64,000 nucleotides of DNA, taken from assembly GCA_036365455.1 (NCBI GenBank), contig JAWQUS010000027.1, positions 20,014,501 to 20,078,500 on the forward strand. The letters are read 5' to 3'. A program made the translations under genes and the position numbers. Source of the DNA: Macrosoma leucophasiata (lineage: Eukaryota > Arthropoda > Insecta > Lepidoptera > Hedylidae). The notes beneath the pieces were generated by a model, which made no database searches, had not been told where the DNA came from, and worked only from the letters and a program-made list of their open reading frames with translations. Below are positions 1 to 10,650 of the stretch, piece by piece. Positions within the stretch are counted from its first letter, which is position 1. Each line of letters starts with the position of its first letter.

Positions 1-1026
1 CTCTTCCCGTTCGACTGGGTGGCCTAGGCGTCCGCAAAATTTCAAGTATAAGTGTACCGGCGTTTTTTGTCTTCGGTCCACGGCACTAATAATTTAAGTA
101 GGAAAATTTTATCAACTACACTGGTGAATTTTGAGGTGCCGTGCTTGACCGACGCCTTGAGTGCCTGGAAAACGACTTGCCCAAATCTGGACCTACCGGT
201 TAACCTCTCTTCACAGCGACAGTGGGACGCACTGCTCTGCAGCTTGGTACGGAAAAATCTTATAGATACGTCAACCAACGCTGCAGAGCGAGCCAGTCTT
301 CTGGCGCTTGGAGAGTGGGAATCCGGTCTCTGGTTTTGCCAGGCTTTGCCATCACCTAGCATCGGGACAATGATGGATGATATCACTTTCCGGCTTGCTA
401 CTTGACTCCGCCTAGGCACATCGTGCTGCGCTCCGCATCGCTGCCCCTGTGGTGAAGCCGTCGACCGCCTGGGGCACCATGGTCTCTCCTGCAGTAGAAG
501 TGCCTTCAGATTCACCAGGCTCGCCCGGTTAAATGACATTCTGCGCCGAGCCCTTTCCACCGCCAGCGTGCCAGCCATATTAGAACCCAACGGCTTGGCA
601 CGTGACGATGGAAGGAGACCGGACGGTATGTCATTGATGCCCTGGAGGATGGGTAGGCCTTTGGTGTGGGACGCAACTTGCGTTGACACCTTAGCGCCAC
701 CCCATCTTCCAAGCACGGCGTGCTCCGCTGGCACTGCTGCTGCAACTGCGGAGACCCTGAAACAGCGCAAATATAGTACCCTTCCAGGGGACTATATATT
801 TGTGCCTTTCGGGGTCGAAACCCTTGGTCCATGGGGCCCCAGTGCTCGGCTCTTATTCAAAGAGATCGCGAAACGGCTGGTCGACACTTCCCATGACCAG
901 AGGGCTGGCCAATTTTTAGGTCAAAGAATCAGCATTGCCATCCAACGAGGCAATGCTGCCAGCCTTCTGGGTACCATAACACAGGAAGGCAGTGATGCAG
1001 AATTTTTAGACGCATGTTTTTTTTAG
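1..1026 (+). pseudogene. Decayed LINE reading frame, C-terminal part
   Basis: This is the 3' part of a retroelement ORF, cut by the left window edge and ending at TAG 1024-1026. Reading resembles the region downstream of the reverse transcriptase in invertebrate non-LTR elements: a Cys/His cluster (CPCG...HHGLSC, about 460-510), an RPDG motif (about 620), a DATCVDTLAP block (about 670) and VPFGVETLGPWG (about 800-840), then an ISIAIQRGNAAS block (about 925-960). Two lesions are visible. The frame up to about base 62 is +3 and after the T-run at 63-68 it is +1, which is a one-base length change. TGA at 403-405 interrupts an otherwise open frame that continues to 1026. The two separate open segments on either side of that stop are one broken gene. 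Clade assignment is not secure; an A/T-rich 3' UTR follows. Confidence 0.7.
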
Positions 1027-1631
1027 TTTAGGTATAACTTTATTTTATGTAAATATTATTTAGCTTTTTAATATATTTTAATTTTAGGAAAATATAAGTT
1101 TCTGGTCCATTATAATTACATGTTGATAAAAAATGCAAATTATGCAAAAGCTTTACCGCGGCAGACTCCGAGTGCCACTCTTTTTTAAAATTATTTTTGA
1201 ATTGTTAACCTCAACTGTTAAAGAAAAAAAAAAACATTTGTACAAAATATAATAATAATTTCGTATGACTTATTGAGAACCCTGTAACTATACATATTAT
1301 GAGGATGGTTGGTGTTCAATGCAATTTATAATTATTTGCATAAAGTTGCAATATTATCAACTGCGCTCTCATTCAATAGAACTGACTTTCTTCTTTAATT
1401 TTATAGATATGCAGTGTTTTTATTTGACAAATTACAGTCTGACGGTAAAAAAGCATGGATAGGGAATGACTACAGCTGTTTGTGAACAAACACTAACAAA
1501 CAATTTTTTATGTCGATACTGTACAAAGGCATACACATTATTTGTTATCTACCCAAAAACCAGAGGTACTTTTTTGTACGAGTATTAAGGCAACCAAAAG
1601 TGTCACACAAATACTTTGCATACTCTTGTAA
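1027..1631. other. A/T-rich stretch without recognised gene
   Basis: This holds the probable 3' UTR of the preceding LINE and unclassified A/T-rich DNA. No coding frame or RNA gene was recognised. Confidence 0.4.
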
Positions 1632-1762
1632 TACAGGGCCGTACATTATCACCTGACCGGATCACGATAGTGCTGAACACTACCATTAAGCGGCAAGTAT
1701 ATTAGGTAATACGATGGTGCCTACGCCCGCGAGCTCCGTCACTAGAGCTCTACCATCAGTAA
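1632..1762 (-). repeat. SINE-A (metulj-like), head half only
   Basis: The antisense copy begins at the internal ACAGGGCCGTACATT site and runs to the head (ACTGGTGGTAGAGC read on the minus strand). The A-rich 3' half is absent. The family is recognised by the shared GCTGAACACTACCATT and GCGGCAAGTATATTAGG blocks. Confidence 0.8.
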
Positions 1763-1789
1763 AATAAAGCTTAGTTTGTTTGTAATAAT

Positions 1790-2205
1790 TACAACGGGAC
1801 CATTTGACGGCAGATAGATCGATAATGAAGCGCGCATGGCCCAGCGGCTGGCGTAGATCGTAAGCGATCTACTCGGTTAAGCATTACGGGCGCGGTCGGA
1901 TGTGTGATGGGTGGCAAATTAAAATGCGCGTTTCCGTGCTCCGGAGGGCACGTTAAGCCGTCGTCCCGGTTGCTATCGATAGATAGCAGTCGTTAAACCT
2001 TGTCGGAGGACTTCTGGGCGGTTTGAAATCATCTGACAGCGGGTTGGCCACTAACCCGTATCTCCACCAAGCCGCATTGGATCAGCGTGGTGGAGTAAGC
2101 TCCAGGCCTCCCCCCAAAAAAGGGGAGAGACTCGTTATTATTATTATTGATCGATAATGCGGTAACGTCTTCAAACTCCGACACTGGCACTCTACCATCA
2201 AACAT
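1790..2205 (-). repeat. SINE-A remnant (second subfamily) split by SINE-B
   Basis: Left piece 1800-1826 (CATTTGACGGCAGATAG) and right piece 2149-2205 (GCGGTAACG...CTCTACCATCA) match neighbouring parts of the second SINE-A subfamily seen intact at 16,121. They are separated by a SINE-B insertion. Confidence 0.6.
1827..2148 (+). mobile_element. SINE-B (tRNA-headed, ATT-tailed)
   Basis: The head contains TGGCCCAGCGG, an exact match to the pol III A-box consensus. The body contains CTATCGATAGATAGCAGTCG and GGGTTGGCCACTAACCC, and the tail is (ATT)n. A 10-bp target-site duplication, GATCGATAAT, lies at 1817-1826 and 2149-2158. The copy is slightly shorter than the 358-368 bp of others. Confidence 0.85.
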
Positions 2206-2487
2206 TGAATAAATAATTATTAGGGTAAAGGTCTATTTACCTTTTAAGACACTATTTCAAGAACAGCTTAATAAATATGAGGTCCGCATTTATTCCTATC
2301 ACGCGCCCTCCCTCGCCTTTTGCGATGTTCAGAAAGTAAAGGTTTTACCGGCGGACGCCCATTACACGGGGACCTACTTGCATATGTAATTGAAACTTTT
2401 CATACTTACACGTGTGACTATTCATGACCTTCAGAACGGCTAAAGAATTTTTTTATGGGAAAAGAACAAATTTCACTTCTGTAATTA
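2159..2487. other. Non-coding, mixed repeat debris
   Basis: After the SINE-A remnant the sequence is A/T-rich with no gene. A segment at about 2245-2420 (CTTTTAAGACACTATTTCAAG...) recurs at about 3640-3830, so it is another dispersed or duplicated repeat of unknown class. Confidence 0.4.
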
Positions 2488-3162
2488 TTTTTTTATGTAA
2501 TGGTGACAAAAAAGCTATATTAGTGGTAATTAATCAGTTCACATTGATGTTAAGTAATAACTGCAGCCTTTACACACCCATACAAGGACCAAGGTCAAAA
2601 TGCAGATATGTTACCACTCTTGAGGCCTAAGGTGTTTTGCCTCTGTGCCGGAAATTGCAGGGCCGTACATTACGACCTGACCGGAATACGATAGTGCTGA
2701 ACACTACCATTTAGCGGCAAGTATATTAGGTAAGAAGCGCGCATGGTCCAGCGGCTGGGGTAGATCGTAAGCGATCTACTCGGTTAAGCACTATGGGCGC
2801 GGTCGGATAGTGTGATGGGTGACCGCTAGTGGCAAATTAAATGCGGGTTTCCGTGCTTTGGAGGGCACGTTAAGCCGTCGGTCCCGGTTGCTATCGATAG
2901 ATAGCATTCGTTAAACCTTGTCGGAGGCCTTATGGGCGGTTTGTAAACATCTGACAGCGGGTTGGCCACTAACCCACCCCCACCAATCCACATTGGAGCA
3001 GCGTGGTTGGAGTAAGCTGTAGGCCTCCCCCTAAAAAGGAGAGAGACTCGTGCCTAGCAGTGGGACGTATAATAGGTTGCCATTATTATTTATTAGGTAT
3101 ATATATTAGGTAATGGGGTGGTGCCTACGCCCACGAGCTCCGTCACTGGAGCTGTACCAGTA
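2488..3162 (-). repeat. SINE-A copy split by SINE-B
   Basis: This is a nearly complete antisense SINE-A: T-run and ATGTAATGG at 2488, head at 3162. It is interrupted by SINE-B at 2734-3101. Joining 2488-2733 to 3114-3162 restores the family layout, so the SINE-B arrived second. Confidence 0.85.
2734..3101 (+). mobile_element. SINE-B inside SINE-A
   Basis: Full-length SINE-B with the GAAGCGCGCATGG head and ATT-rich tail. A 12-bp target-site duplication, TATATTAGGTAA, lies at 2722-2733 and 3102-3113. The insertion lies at the same internal position of SINE-A as the copy at 1827. Confidence 0.9.
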
Positions 3163-3257
3163 TCCTATTGTATATGACGTTAAAATGCAGAGGCGTTACG
3201 ATCCCTAACGGGTCATAAAATATCATGTTTCCATTACCTAATATACTTGCTGCTGCT

Positions 3258-3538
3258 ACTGGTGGTAGAGCTCCAGTGACGGAGCTCGCGGGCGTAGGAT
3301 CGCACTACGTAATATGCCGCTAAATGGTAGTGTTCAGCAGTATCGTGTTCCGGTCAGGTGGTAATGTACGGCTCTGTAATTTCCAGCACAGAGGCATAAC
3401 ATCTAATGCCTCAGGAGTGGCAGTGCATCTGCATTTTGATCTCTGGTCATTGTGTGGGTGTCTATAGGCTGCAGTCATCACTTAACATCAATGTTAACTG
3501 CACGATCGCTTGCCACGTTTATTACATTAAAAAAAATT
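3258..3538 (+). repeat. SINE-A, full length
   Basis: The sense copy runs from ACTGGTGGTAGAGC to an A-run. It carries TCGTGTTCCGGTC and the GCTGCAGTCATCACTTAAC block typical of lepidopteran metulj-like SINEs. Confidence 0.9.
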
Positions 3539-3949
3539 AAGTGGGATTCGACACTTAACACTATCGTTTGCGCATTGTATACTACGGTGATGACTGCACT
3601 CTCCAGCTCTCAAGTTTTAATCAGAACTCACTAGGTACACCTTTTTAAGACACTATTTGAACGAAAGCTCAGTAAATGTAAGGTCCAATTTTATTCCTAT
3701 CACGTGCTCTCCCTTGCTTCTTGTGATGTTCAAAAATCAAAGGTTTTACCGACAGATTACTGTTCCAGAGGTATCCCTGGGGTATAGAATTGAAACATTT
3801 AGTATATGTGACTATTCAAGCCGTTGAAAACAACTGAAGAATTGTGACAAAAAATAGAAAAAAATAAACGTAACGTGACATTTGTATTCCCCGAAGTGGT
3901 AGACAGAGTTAAATAAATGCATTCAAGCGAACATACTTACTTTAATAAT

Positions 3950-4014
3950 GCCATTTGGTGGCAGGATAGATAATGCGGCAGTGCGGTGGTACACTGGAAC
4001 CCTACCACCAGTAA
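3950..4014 (-). repeat. SINE-A head fragment
   Basis: A short divergent antisense piece with CCATTTGGTGGCAG and CTACCACCAGTAAA. Confidence 0.55.
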
Positions 4015-4019
4015 AGGCA

Positions 4020-4455
4020 CGATGGATTGAGGAAAGTTAATATCACAAATTTCTTGCTCCCCACTCATAACTAAAGGAACCCCTCAGGAATCCGGATATG
4101 TGAAAAGTCCTTTATCACTGGTTCTATTGGGATTTTTTCATTTTCTGAAAATTTTCTAGTAGGTGCCTCGAAGTTTGGTAATGTGCCGGAGATGACAACA
4201 GGCTCGCCACTTGTTACATGGGCCAAAACGTAACCGGCGAATCGTGGGTGTTTGCATGTATGCTTGAATGCATGCATTTACCTCTGCCTACCCTTTCGAG
4301 GATTACAGGTGTGAAGTTACGTTTCGCTTATCTATAAAGCAGACGTTTCTGACAAAGTTACGTCTTCTTTATTATACTATCGAATGCCTCTGTAGGCTAC
4401 GAGAGCTCCCCTTTAATGGGTCAGTAAAGATTTTTTTTGGGACGATTCCAAGTTC
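4020..4455 (+). repeat. Dispersed repeat, copy 1 (filled site)
   Basis: Bases 4020-4097 and about 4335-4455 match 4866-4985 and about 5000-5105 (shared words include GCAGACGTTTCTGACAAAG and GGGTCAGTAAAG). This copy is opened by a SINE-C body at 4098-4322 that the other copy lacks. Confidence 0.65.
4098..4322 (+). repeat. SINE-C body
   Basis: Contains TTCTATTGGGATTTTTTC, CTCGAAGTTTGGTAATGTGC and CCTACCCTTTCGAGGATTAC, which recur at 20.0, 42.6, 56.7 and 63.2 kb. The tRNA-like head present in other copies is missing here. Confidence 0.65.
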
Positions 4456-4865
4456 CATTAGGTTTATTATGACATTAATGCCGATTATTTCTCTATTATT
4501 TTTAGGGATACGTGTTATATGAGGGTGTGAATATTTTCCTCAAAGCAAAATATGAGATTCCTGAGCCAAATAAATAAAGTAAACTGTAAAATAAATAGAG
4601 GAATGTAGAAACATGCGCTTAAATGAAAACAGTGTTTTAGACTCACGTTGTATTTTTATTCGAAATTTTCAAAGCCGTATTTTTATATAAATATGCAGTT
4701 GTGCAGACAAATATGCAGTTGCATGTATGGTAGAATACAGCAGCCGATCCAAAACAACCTAGGGATGGCAACGTATCTTAATTTTGACCTCCAGTTTTAG
4801 GGTAAATGTCTAAAGGCTGCATAAAAATAGTTCCTATTTCAACGCGCTTCTAGTCTAACTCAAGA

Positions 4866-5105
4866 ACGATGGATTGAGCAAGGTTAATGGCCAAGTTAAT
4901 ATCACAATATTCTTACTCCCCAATCAATAACCGAAGGATCCCCTTAGAAATGCGGAAATTTACGCAAATTCCCTTATCTATAATGTCACGCCAGGAGCAG
5001 ACGTTTCTGACAAAGTTACGCTTCGTATAATAATACTATCGAATGCCTTTGTAGGCTACAAGAGCTCCCTCTAATGGGTCAGTAAAGGTATTTTTGGGAC
5101 ACTTC
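4866..5105 (+). repeat. Dispersed repeat, copy 2 (empty site)
   Basis: Matches the flanks of the 4020 copy without the SINE-C insert. It abuts a SINE-A on its right. Confidence 0.6.
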
Positions 5106-5121
5106 GATGTGCCGTCAGTTT

Positions 5122-5410
5122 CTTTTTTTTTTATGTAATGGAAGTGGTAAACAAGCATGCAGTTCACATTGATGTTAAGTGATGACTGCAGCCTATAGAC
5201 ACCCACACAAAGACCAAGGTCAAAATGCAGATGCGTTACCACTCCTGAGGCCTAAGGTCTTATGCCTCTGTGCCGGAAATTACAGGGCCGTACATTACCA
5301 CCTGACCGGAACACGATAGTGTTGAACACTACCATTTAGCGGCAAGTATATTAGGTAATGCGGTGGTGCCTACGCCCGCGAGCTCCGTCACTGGAGCTCT
5401 AGCACCAGTA
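5122..5410 (-). repeat. SINE-A, full length
   Basis: A complete antisense copy, T-run to GAGCTCTAGCACCAGTAAA. It is among the best-preserved copies in the window. Confidence 0.9.
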
Positions 5411-5544
5411 AAACATTAATTACATTATTACGACATTAATGCCGATTATTTCAGAGTTTCTTCTTTTATGTTACGAAGCGGCAAACAAACATACAGCTTA
5501 CGTTGATGGTAAGTAGTAACAGTATAGATGCTACATTGTTCATA

Positions 5545-6045
5545 AAAAGCGGCCAAGTGCGAGTCGGACTCGCACAGGAAGGGTTGCGTACCATCATCAA
5601 TAAAAGAAAATCACTTTTGTTATACTCAAGTTTCTACCTTTATATATTTTAAACTAGGAGTAAATAATAGCTCAAAAACTACGTTTGTTGTATGGGAGCC
5701 CCCCTTAACTTAATTTATTTTATTATTTATTTTAAAAGGTAATATACAGCAAAATATTCTATGAAATTTTTAAGCATCTACCTGCTACCGTTATTTTAAT
5801 ATTGAGCAATAATACGAAAAAACACGCGTTTTGCATGGGGACCCATAAAACGTTCATTTTTTTTTTATTTTTAGTATTTGCCGTTCTAATAAAGCGGCAA
5901 AAAAATCACAATTTGTGAAAATTTCAGCTTTGTAGCTATCACGGTTCATGAGATACAAACAACGTGGTGACAGACAGACAGACAGACAGGGAAGGCTTAG
6001 TAATAGGGTCCCGTTTTTGCTTTTTAAGTACGAAACCCTAAAAAC
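5545..6045. repeat. Unclassified lepidopteran interspersed repeat
   Basis: Starts with GCGGCCAAGTGCGAGTCGG and ends with a CAGACAGACAGACAG tract followed by AATAGGGTCCCGTTTTTGC and ACGAAACCCTAAAAA. I recognise this start and end from common lepidopteran repeats but cannot assign a class. A second copy of the 3' half lies at 40,156-40,446. Confidence 0.6.
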
Positions 6046-6512
6046 AACAATGTCAGATTATCAATGTTTTCAATTTTTTTTTTACATTTTCACTTTTTTT
6101 CATTACATCACATCACAAACATGGAAAATTTGTTAACCAAGCGACGGCCCCTCGTTGACCACGCGGCGTCCTCTCAACGTTCACAAGTAACATCACGCCG
6201 TTCACCCGTGGACCACCCGTCACAACGAGTGGAGGCCGTAAAACGATGTGGTACTGGTTGGGTCTTGATTGGCTCTAGTGAGCTGTGACCTTTAGTGTGA
6301 CCGCATTAGTGTGGAAAATCGCATAAAAGTAATCAACGATCATGCAAATATTTTTATTTCCATACAAATTCCACTCTTATCCTCGCGACAGAATGGTTGT
6401 TCCCTTTGGCACACAATGCCATACAGTGTGCCAAATCACACCGCGCCAGAACATAAAACTGTGTAGACAACATGATTAACTCGTAACTTGCATACGATTT
6501 GGAAATGCAACT

Positions 6513-6915
6513 TGCATTTCCATTGAAGCGGAGCTGCGCGGAGTTGAGTTGAGACTTATAAAAATTTACCAATGATATTGCTCAAATCGCACATCTCATC
6601 TCCGCTCCGCTTCAGTGAAAACAGTATTAGCTGAGTTGAGAAGAATTATAATAAAATGTATGGCGTGCTATGCTAAGCGAAGCTTTGTCATGCTGAGCTG
6701 TGCCAGGTGACGCGAGGCCGGGCGGGGCCGAGCAAGGCTTTACGTGGCTCCGCCCCGGTACGCTATACAGCTTAGCTCAGCCCCGCTTGGCTCATATTCA
6801 ACCAGCTACACAGCTTTGCACCACACATCTTTGCGCAGCTTTAATTTAAACACTGACCTCTTTACACAGTTCCGCTTAGCTGAGCTCCGCGCAGTTCCGC
6901 TTCAATGGAAATGCA
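6513..6915. mobile_element. MITE-like element with long inverted ends
   Basis: The left end TGCATTTCCATTGAAGCGG is mirrored by CCGCTTCAATGGAAATGCA at the right end. The arms are about 35 bp with a few mismatches. The interior is rich in short AGCTGAG/CTCAGCT palindromes. No transposase is present, and I saw no convincing target-site duplication. Confidence 0.6.
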
Positions 6916-7550
6916 CCCTTATTTTTATGCGTTGTAAAAGGAAATGCAGCAGAGAGATATCATACACAAATCATAGCTACATGAAAGATACAGGAGTCTT
7001 TTTTAAGGTACTGTAGTCTTCAAGACTTCTTTATGTTTTTGGTATGTCTGTCTGTCCAACCGCAGCTTAGCTCAGAAACTCTGGATACTACAATGTGGTA
7101 ACTTGGCATGATGATAATATTCATGTCAGTTATGGCAACAAAGTGAAACGAATGTTAGTTATGGCAACAATGTGAAACGATAAGAAAAAATATTTTTTAG
7201 GCACACAAAGTGATGGGGATGTTATTCAAAGAATCAAGTGTCAAGTGTCCCTCCTCTGCCAACTAAACGGTGCTATTTGGTGAAAAATTCACGGTATTGG
7301 TATATATTACGTAATGTATGTAACTTAAATGCACTTTTGCGTATTTTAGGAATGATGGGTGAAATATATGGTTAGTGTGCACTATGATATTGATGGATCT
7401 GTCACTTTTTCAAGCAAAACCTACTTTTACTTTCGTGGAACTAAACCTCTACATTTAAATTAATGTACGTAATTATTTATCGTCATTAATGTAAGGGCTT
7501 CAACACGGATAGGTTCAACACGGATAAGCTAGTGTATAATTTTGGTAAAT
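6916..7550. other. Non-coding, A/T-rich
   Basis: No gene recognised. A short near-duplicate (TTAGTTATGGCAACAA...GTGAAACGA) occurs at about 7125-7180. Confidence 0.35.
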
Positions 7551-7563
7551 TTATAGAAATAAC

Positions 7564-7957
7564 GCGCATGAAGAGATAACGCGCAAGAAGAAGCGCACAT
7601 GGCCCAGCGGCTGGTGTAGATCGTAAGCGATCTCCTCGGTTAAGCACTACGGGCGCGGTCGGGTAGTGTGATGGGTAACCGCTAATGGTAAATTAAATGC
7701 GCGTTTCCGTGCTTCGGAGGGCACGTTAAGCCGTCGGTCCCGGTTGCTATCGATGGATAGCAGTCGTTAAACCTTGTCGGAGGCCTTATGGGCGGTTTGA
7801 AAATATCCGACAGTGGGTTGGCCACTAACCCACCCACCTCCACCAATCCGCATTGGAGCAGCGTGGTGGAATAAGCTCCAGGTCTCCCCCCAAAAAAGGG
7901 GAGAGATTCGTGCCCAGCAGTGGGACGTATAATGGGTTGCCATTATTATTATTATTA
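7564..7957 (+). mobile_element. SINE-B with extra 5' bases
   Basis: Full-length SINE-B preceded by about 27 bases that repeat parts of the GCGC head. A 13-bp target-site duplication, TTATAGAAATAAC, at 7551-7563 and 7958-7970 shows that the extra bases belong to the insertion. Open frames on the minus strand here are shadows. Confidence 0.9.
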
Positions 7958-7970
7958 TTATAGAAATAAC

Positions 7971-8743
7971 TAACGATCCGACTATAAACATTTAATAATA
8001 GTGGCAAACATTGCTTATGTCTGTTACCTCAGTCTGTTCCAACGATTTAATTTAAATAACTTTTTTTTTTGTTCACACAACTGAGTGGCAAACAAACAAG
8101 CAAACAGTTACCCAAAAGGGAATAGATTATTACATTACATTACTCTCGTGTTCAGTTATGCGGAAGGGCTTATTTATTTCAAAACCGGTTTCGGATATTG
8201 CAAACGATTTCATATTTTTTCAGCATCTGTTTCTTTGTAATACGGTTTAGCTTATTTTACGTTATCTGTATTAACATTTGAAAGAAAAAACATGTGTTTG
8301 TATTTTAAGTGGAAAAAAACTCAGAAAATACTGCTTAGATCTCAATTTCAATGATCGGTGGCTTAAATTAGGATATTATTTTGTATATTATGTTTTTCTC
8401 AAGTTATTTTGAACAGTGTTAAGCATATGTAGGCTTTTTTGCTTTAAGGCAGATTATTATATAACTGTGCACCCTCAAAAATAATGCTTACTTTACTAAT
8501 ACAACTTACTCGTATAATTTATTCTGTGAGGTTTAACTTTAATTTTATTTCTATTTCTAAACTATGTTTAAAGTGTCTTTGTGTAAATGTTATTTAGGTA
8601 CGTAATTCATCAGATAATATTTATTAAACTAAAATACATGTTTCTATCTGTGTATGTTTGATTGTTGTAAATTATTAAATTTTTGTTTTGTGATAATGTG
8701 TACGAGTATTTGTCACAATTGAAAAGAACTTTGACGTGAAAAA
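7971..8743. other. Non-coding, A/T-rich
   Basis: No gene, RNA or recognised repeat seen. Confidence 0.35.
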
Positions 8744-8841
8744 TTGACCTTGGTCTTTGTGTGGATCTCTATAGGCTGCAGTCATCACTTAACATCAATG
8801 TGAACTGCATGCTTGTTTGCCACCTTCATTACATAAAAAAA
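8744..8841 (+). repeat. SINE-A, 5'-truncated
   Basis: Only the last third is present (TTGACCTTGGTCTTTGTG to the A-run), typical of truncated reverse transcription. Confidence 0.85.
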
Positions 8842-9159
8842 TCCTATGAGGCTCAATTTTCTCTGATCATTTATGAATATTCACTTTCTTTTGATTTCAA
8901 GCGCTGCATGAACCCAAACTGACGGATTGTGAGTAAGGCTTAGAAATATGTCAATCCTAGGCCTTACCCAAAATCCATACGTTAGAGTTTATTTCCATCT
9001 TCTTTTCGTGACTTTCATAACAGTTCTAGACTGTTTCAGAAGCATAAACAGTGTTATTCTCCGTGTTTCCCTGCGAGTTAGAATGAGAAATGCAGAGATC
9101 TGCCAAATAGAAAAAAAATAAATAGTAGTGGCAGGCCCCATAGCGCACAAAAGACGATG

Positions 9160-9310
9160 TTATATTACCAGCAGCCAAAGCGTGGACAGGTCTGACTCGA
9201 GCTGGACAAGAGCAATGAAAATCGCGGACAATCACAGGATGAGGGCAGCTCACGACCGTTCGTTTTCAGCATCATTGGGGGAGACGTCTGTCCAGTAGTG
9301 AATCTGAATG
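9160..9310 (+). pseudogene. Possible LINE 3'-terminal fragment
   Basis: The sequence around GGGGGAGACGTCTGTCCAGTAG followed by a TGA-rich tail resembles LINE 3' ends in moths, with a short reading ending ...SLGETSVQ. The match is weak and rests on memory of the motif. Confidence 0.3.
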
Positions 9311-9508
9311 ATTAATGAAATTTCAAAATCTAAGCTACTTTTATCAAAGACTCGACCATTTTCCGAAAATGAGGTCGAGTATCTTCGAAATCTAAGTTCA
9401 TGAGGAGACTATTAATTTTATAGCTAACAGGTAGGAGATAGATTATAAGCACAGAGATATCTATTTGAGTGACTCCTTTGGATGCCAATACTTATTAAAA
9501 AAATATAC

Positions 9509-9532
9509 AATACAATACAATACAATACAATA
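9509..9532. repeat. (TACAA)n microsatellite, LINE tail
   Basis: Five-base tandem repeat directly at the 3' end of the antisense LINE fragment. It is probably that element's tail. Confidence 0.8.
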
Positions 9533-10022
9533 CTCTTTATTGTACACACAAATAAAACATATTAAAGAATAAAAACAAGGAAATGGCACAAATGGCGGCC
9601 TTATCGCTGCACAGCGATTTCTTCCAGGCAACCAACATTGTAGGATTAAACAAAAAAAACAAAACAACAGGGGTGTACTAAACGCAAAAAAAGAATAATC
9701 AAAACACAAAAACACAACAACAAGACATGAAAAAAAAAACAATAACAACAATAAACACAGAAGGAAGAAAGAAGATAGAGATACTTACATAATATAGTAA
9801 GATACAATAAAATGAAAATAAGGACAACGGGATAGATAGATACAAAAAAGAAGGAAGGGAAAAAAATGGAACGATTAAAGATTCATATAATACTCTTTCA
9901 CACGAATTTTAAAAGTTTGAACTGTCTGAGCTTGACGCACAGACAAGGGGAGAGCATTCCACAGACGAACAGCTGACATGGTGAAGGATTTCACCGTGTC
10001 AGCCGTTCGTTCGCTTTCAGGA
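9533..10022 (-). pseudogene. 5'-truncated LINE 3' end (Jockey/CR1-like)
   Basis: On the minus strand, bases 10,017-9,875 read as the C-terminus of a LINE ORF2. It has the hallmark SAVRLWNALPLSVR block followed by FKIRVKEYYMNL and a stop at 9877-9875. The 3' UTR then runs to 9533 with an AATAAAGAG signal-like end and the TACAA tail. The N-terminal reverse transcriptase is missing. A related 3' UTR lies at 31,808-31,975. The open frame at 9461-9751 is antisense UTR, not a gene. Confidence 0.65.
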
Positions 10023-10199
10023 ATATACATAAGTATTCAATGTTTTGTTACCTACTAACAGTAATAATTATGAAATTATATAACTAACTGATAAACGAGA
10101 CCCGAACATGCAAAAGCGTTTAAAACCCATTAACTTAATAAACTTTTTGTCATGATTTGAATAACAATCTGATATTATTAAAATAAGCTTACATTTTGA

Positions 10200-10300
10200 C
10201 ATCACGGGGCACATTACCAAACCCCAAGGATGATACTGAGAAGCTTCCAAATAACCGAGTCTGAGAATCGAACCCCAGCATAGTGTAAGTGACCTTCCAC
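10200..10300 (-). repeat. SINE-C fragment
   Basis: An antisense piece with ATTACCAAACCCCAAGGAT and GAATCGAACCCC, the latter a reversed B-box-like word. Confidence 0.45.
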
Positions 10301-10367
10301 TGATACTTCCACTAGAATACCTACTTAGGCAGTTTAAATTTAACGTTTCAAAATGCCTAAACATTTT

Positions 10368-10650
10368 ACTGGTGGTAGAGTTCCAGTGACGGATCTCGCG
10401 GGCGTAGGCACCACCGCGTTACTCAATATACTTGCCGCTAAATGGTAGTGTTTGGCATTAGCGTGTTCCGGATAGGTGGTAATATACGGCCCAGTTATTT
10501 CAAGCACAGAGACACAACACCTTAGGCCTCAGGAGTGGTAACGCATCCGCATTTTGACCTTCGTCTTTGTCTTTAGACTAGTCTTTAGACTACAGTCATC
10601 ACTTAACTTCAATGTGAACTGCATGCTTGTTTGTCGCTTCCATTAAAAAA
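10368..10650 (+). repeat. SINE-A, full length
   Basis: The sense copy has a small internal duplication near 10,565-10,590 (GTCTTTAGACTAGTCTTTAGAC), seen in no other copy here. Confidence 0.85.

Noticed and set aside
42..770. 242-codon minus-strand frame
   Set aside because: It lies opposite the recognised LINE frame and has no family features.
9461..9751. 96-codon minus-strand frame
   Set aside because: Low-complexity translation of a LINE 3' UTR and its pentamer tail.
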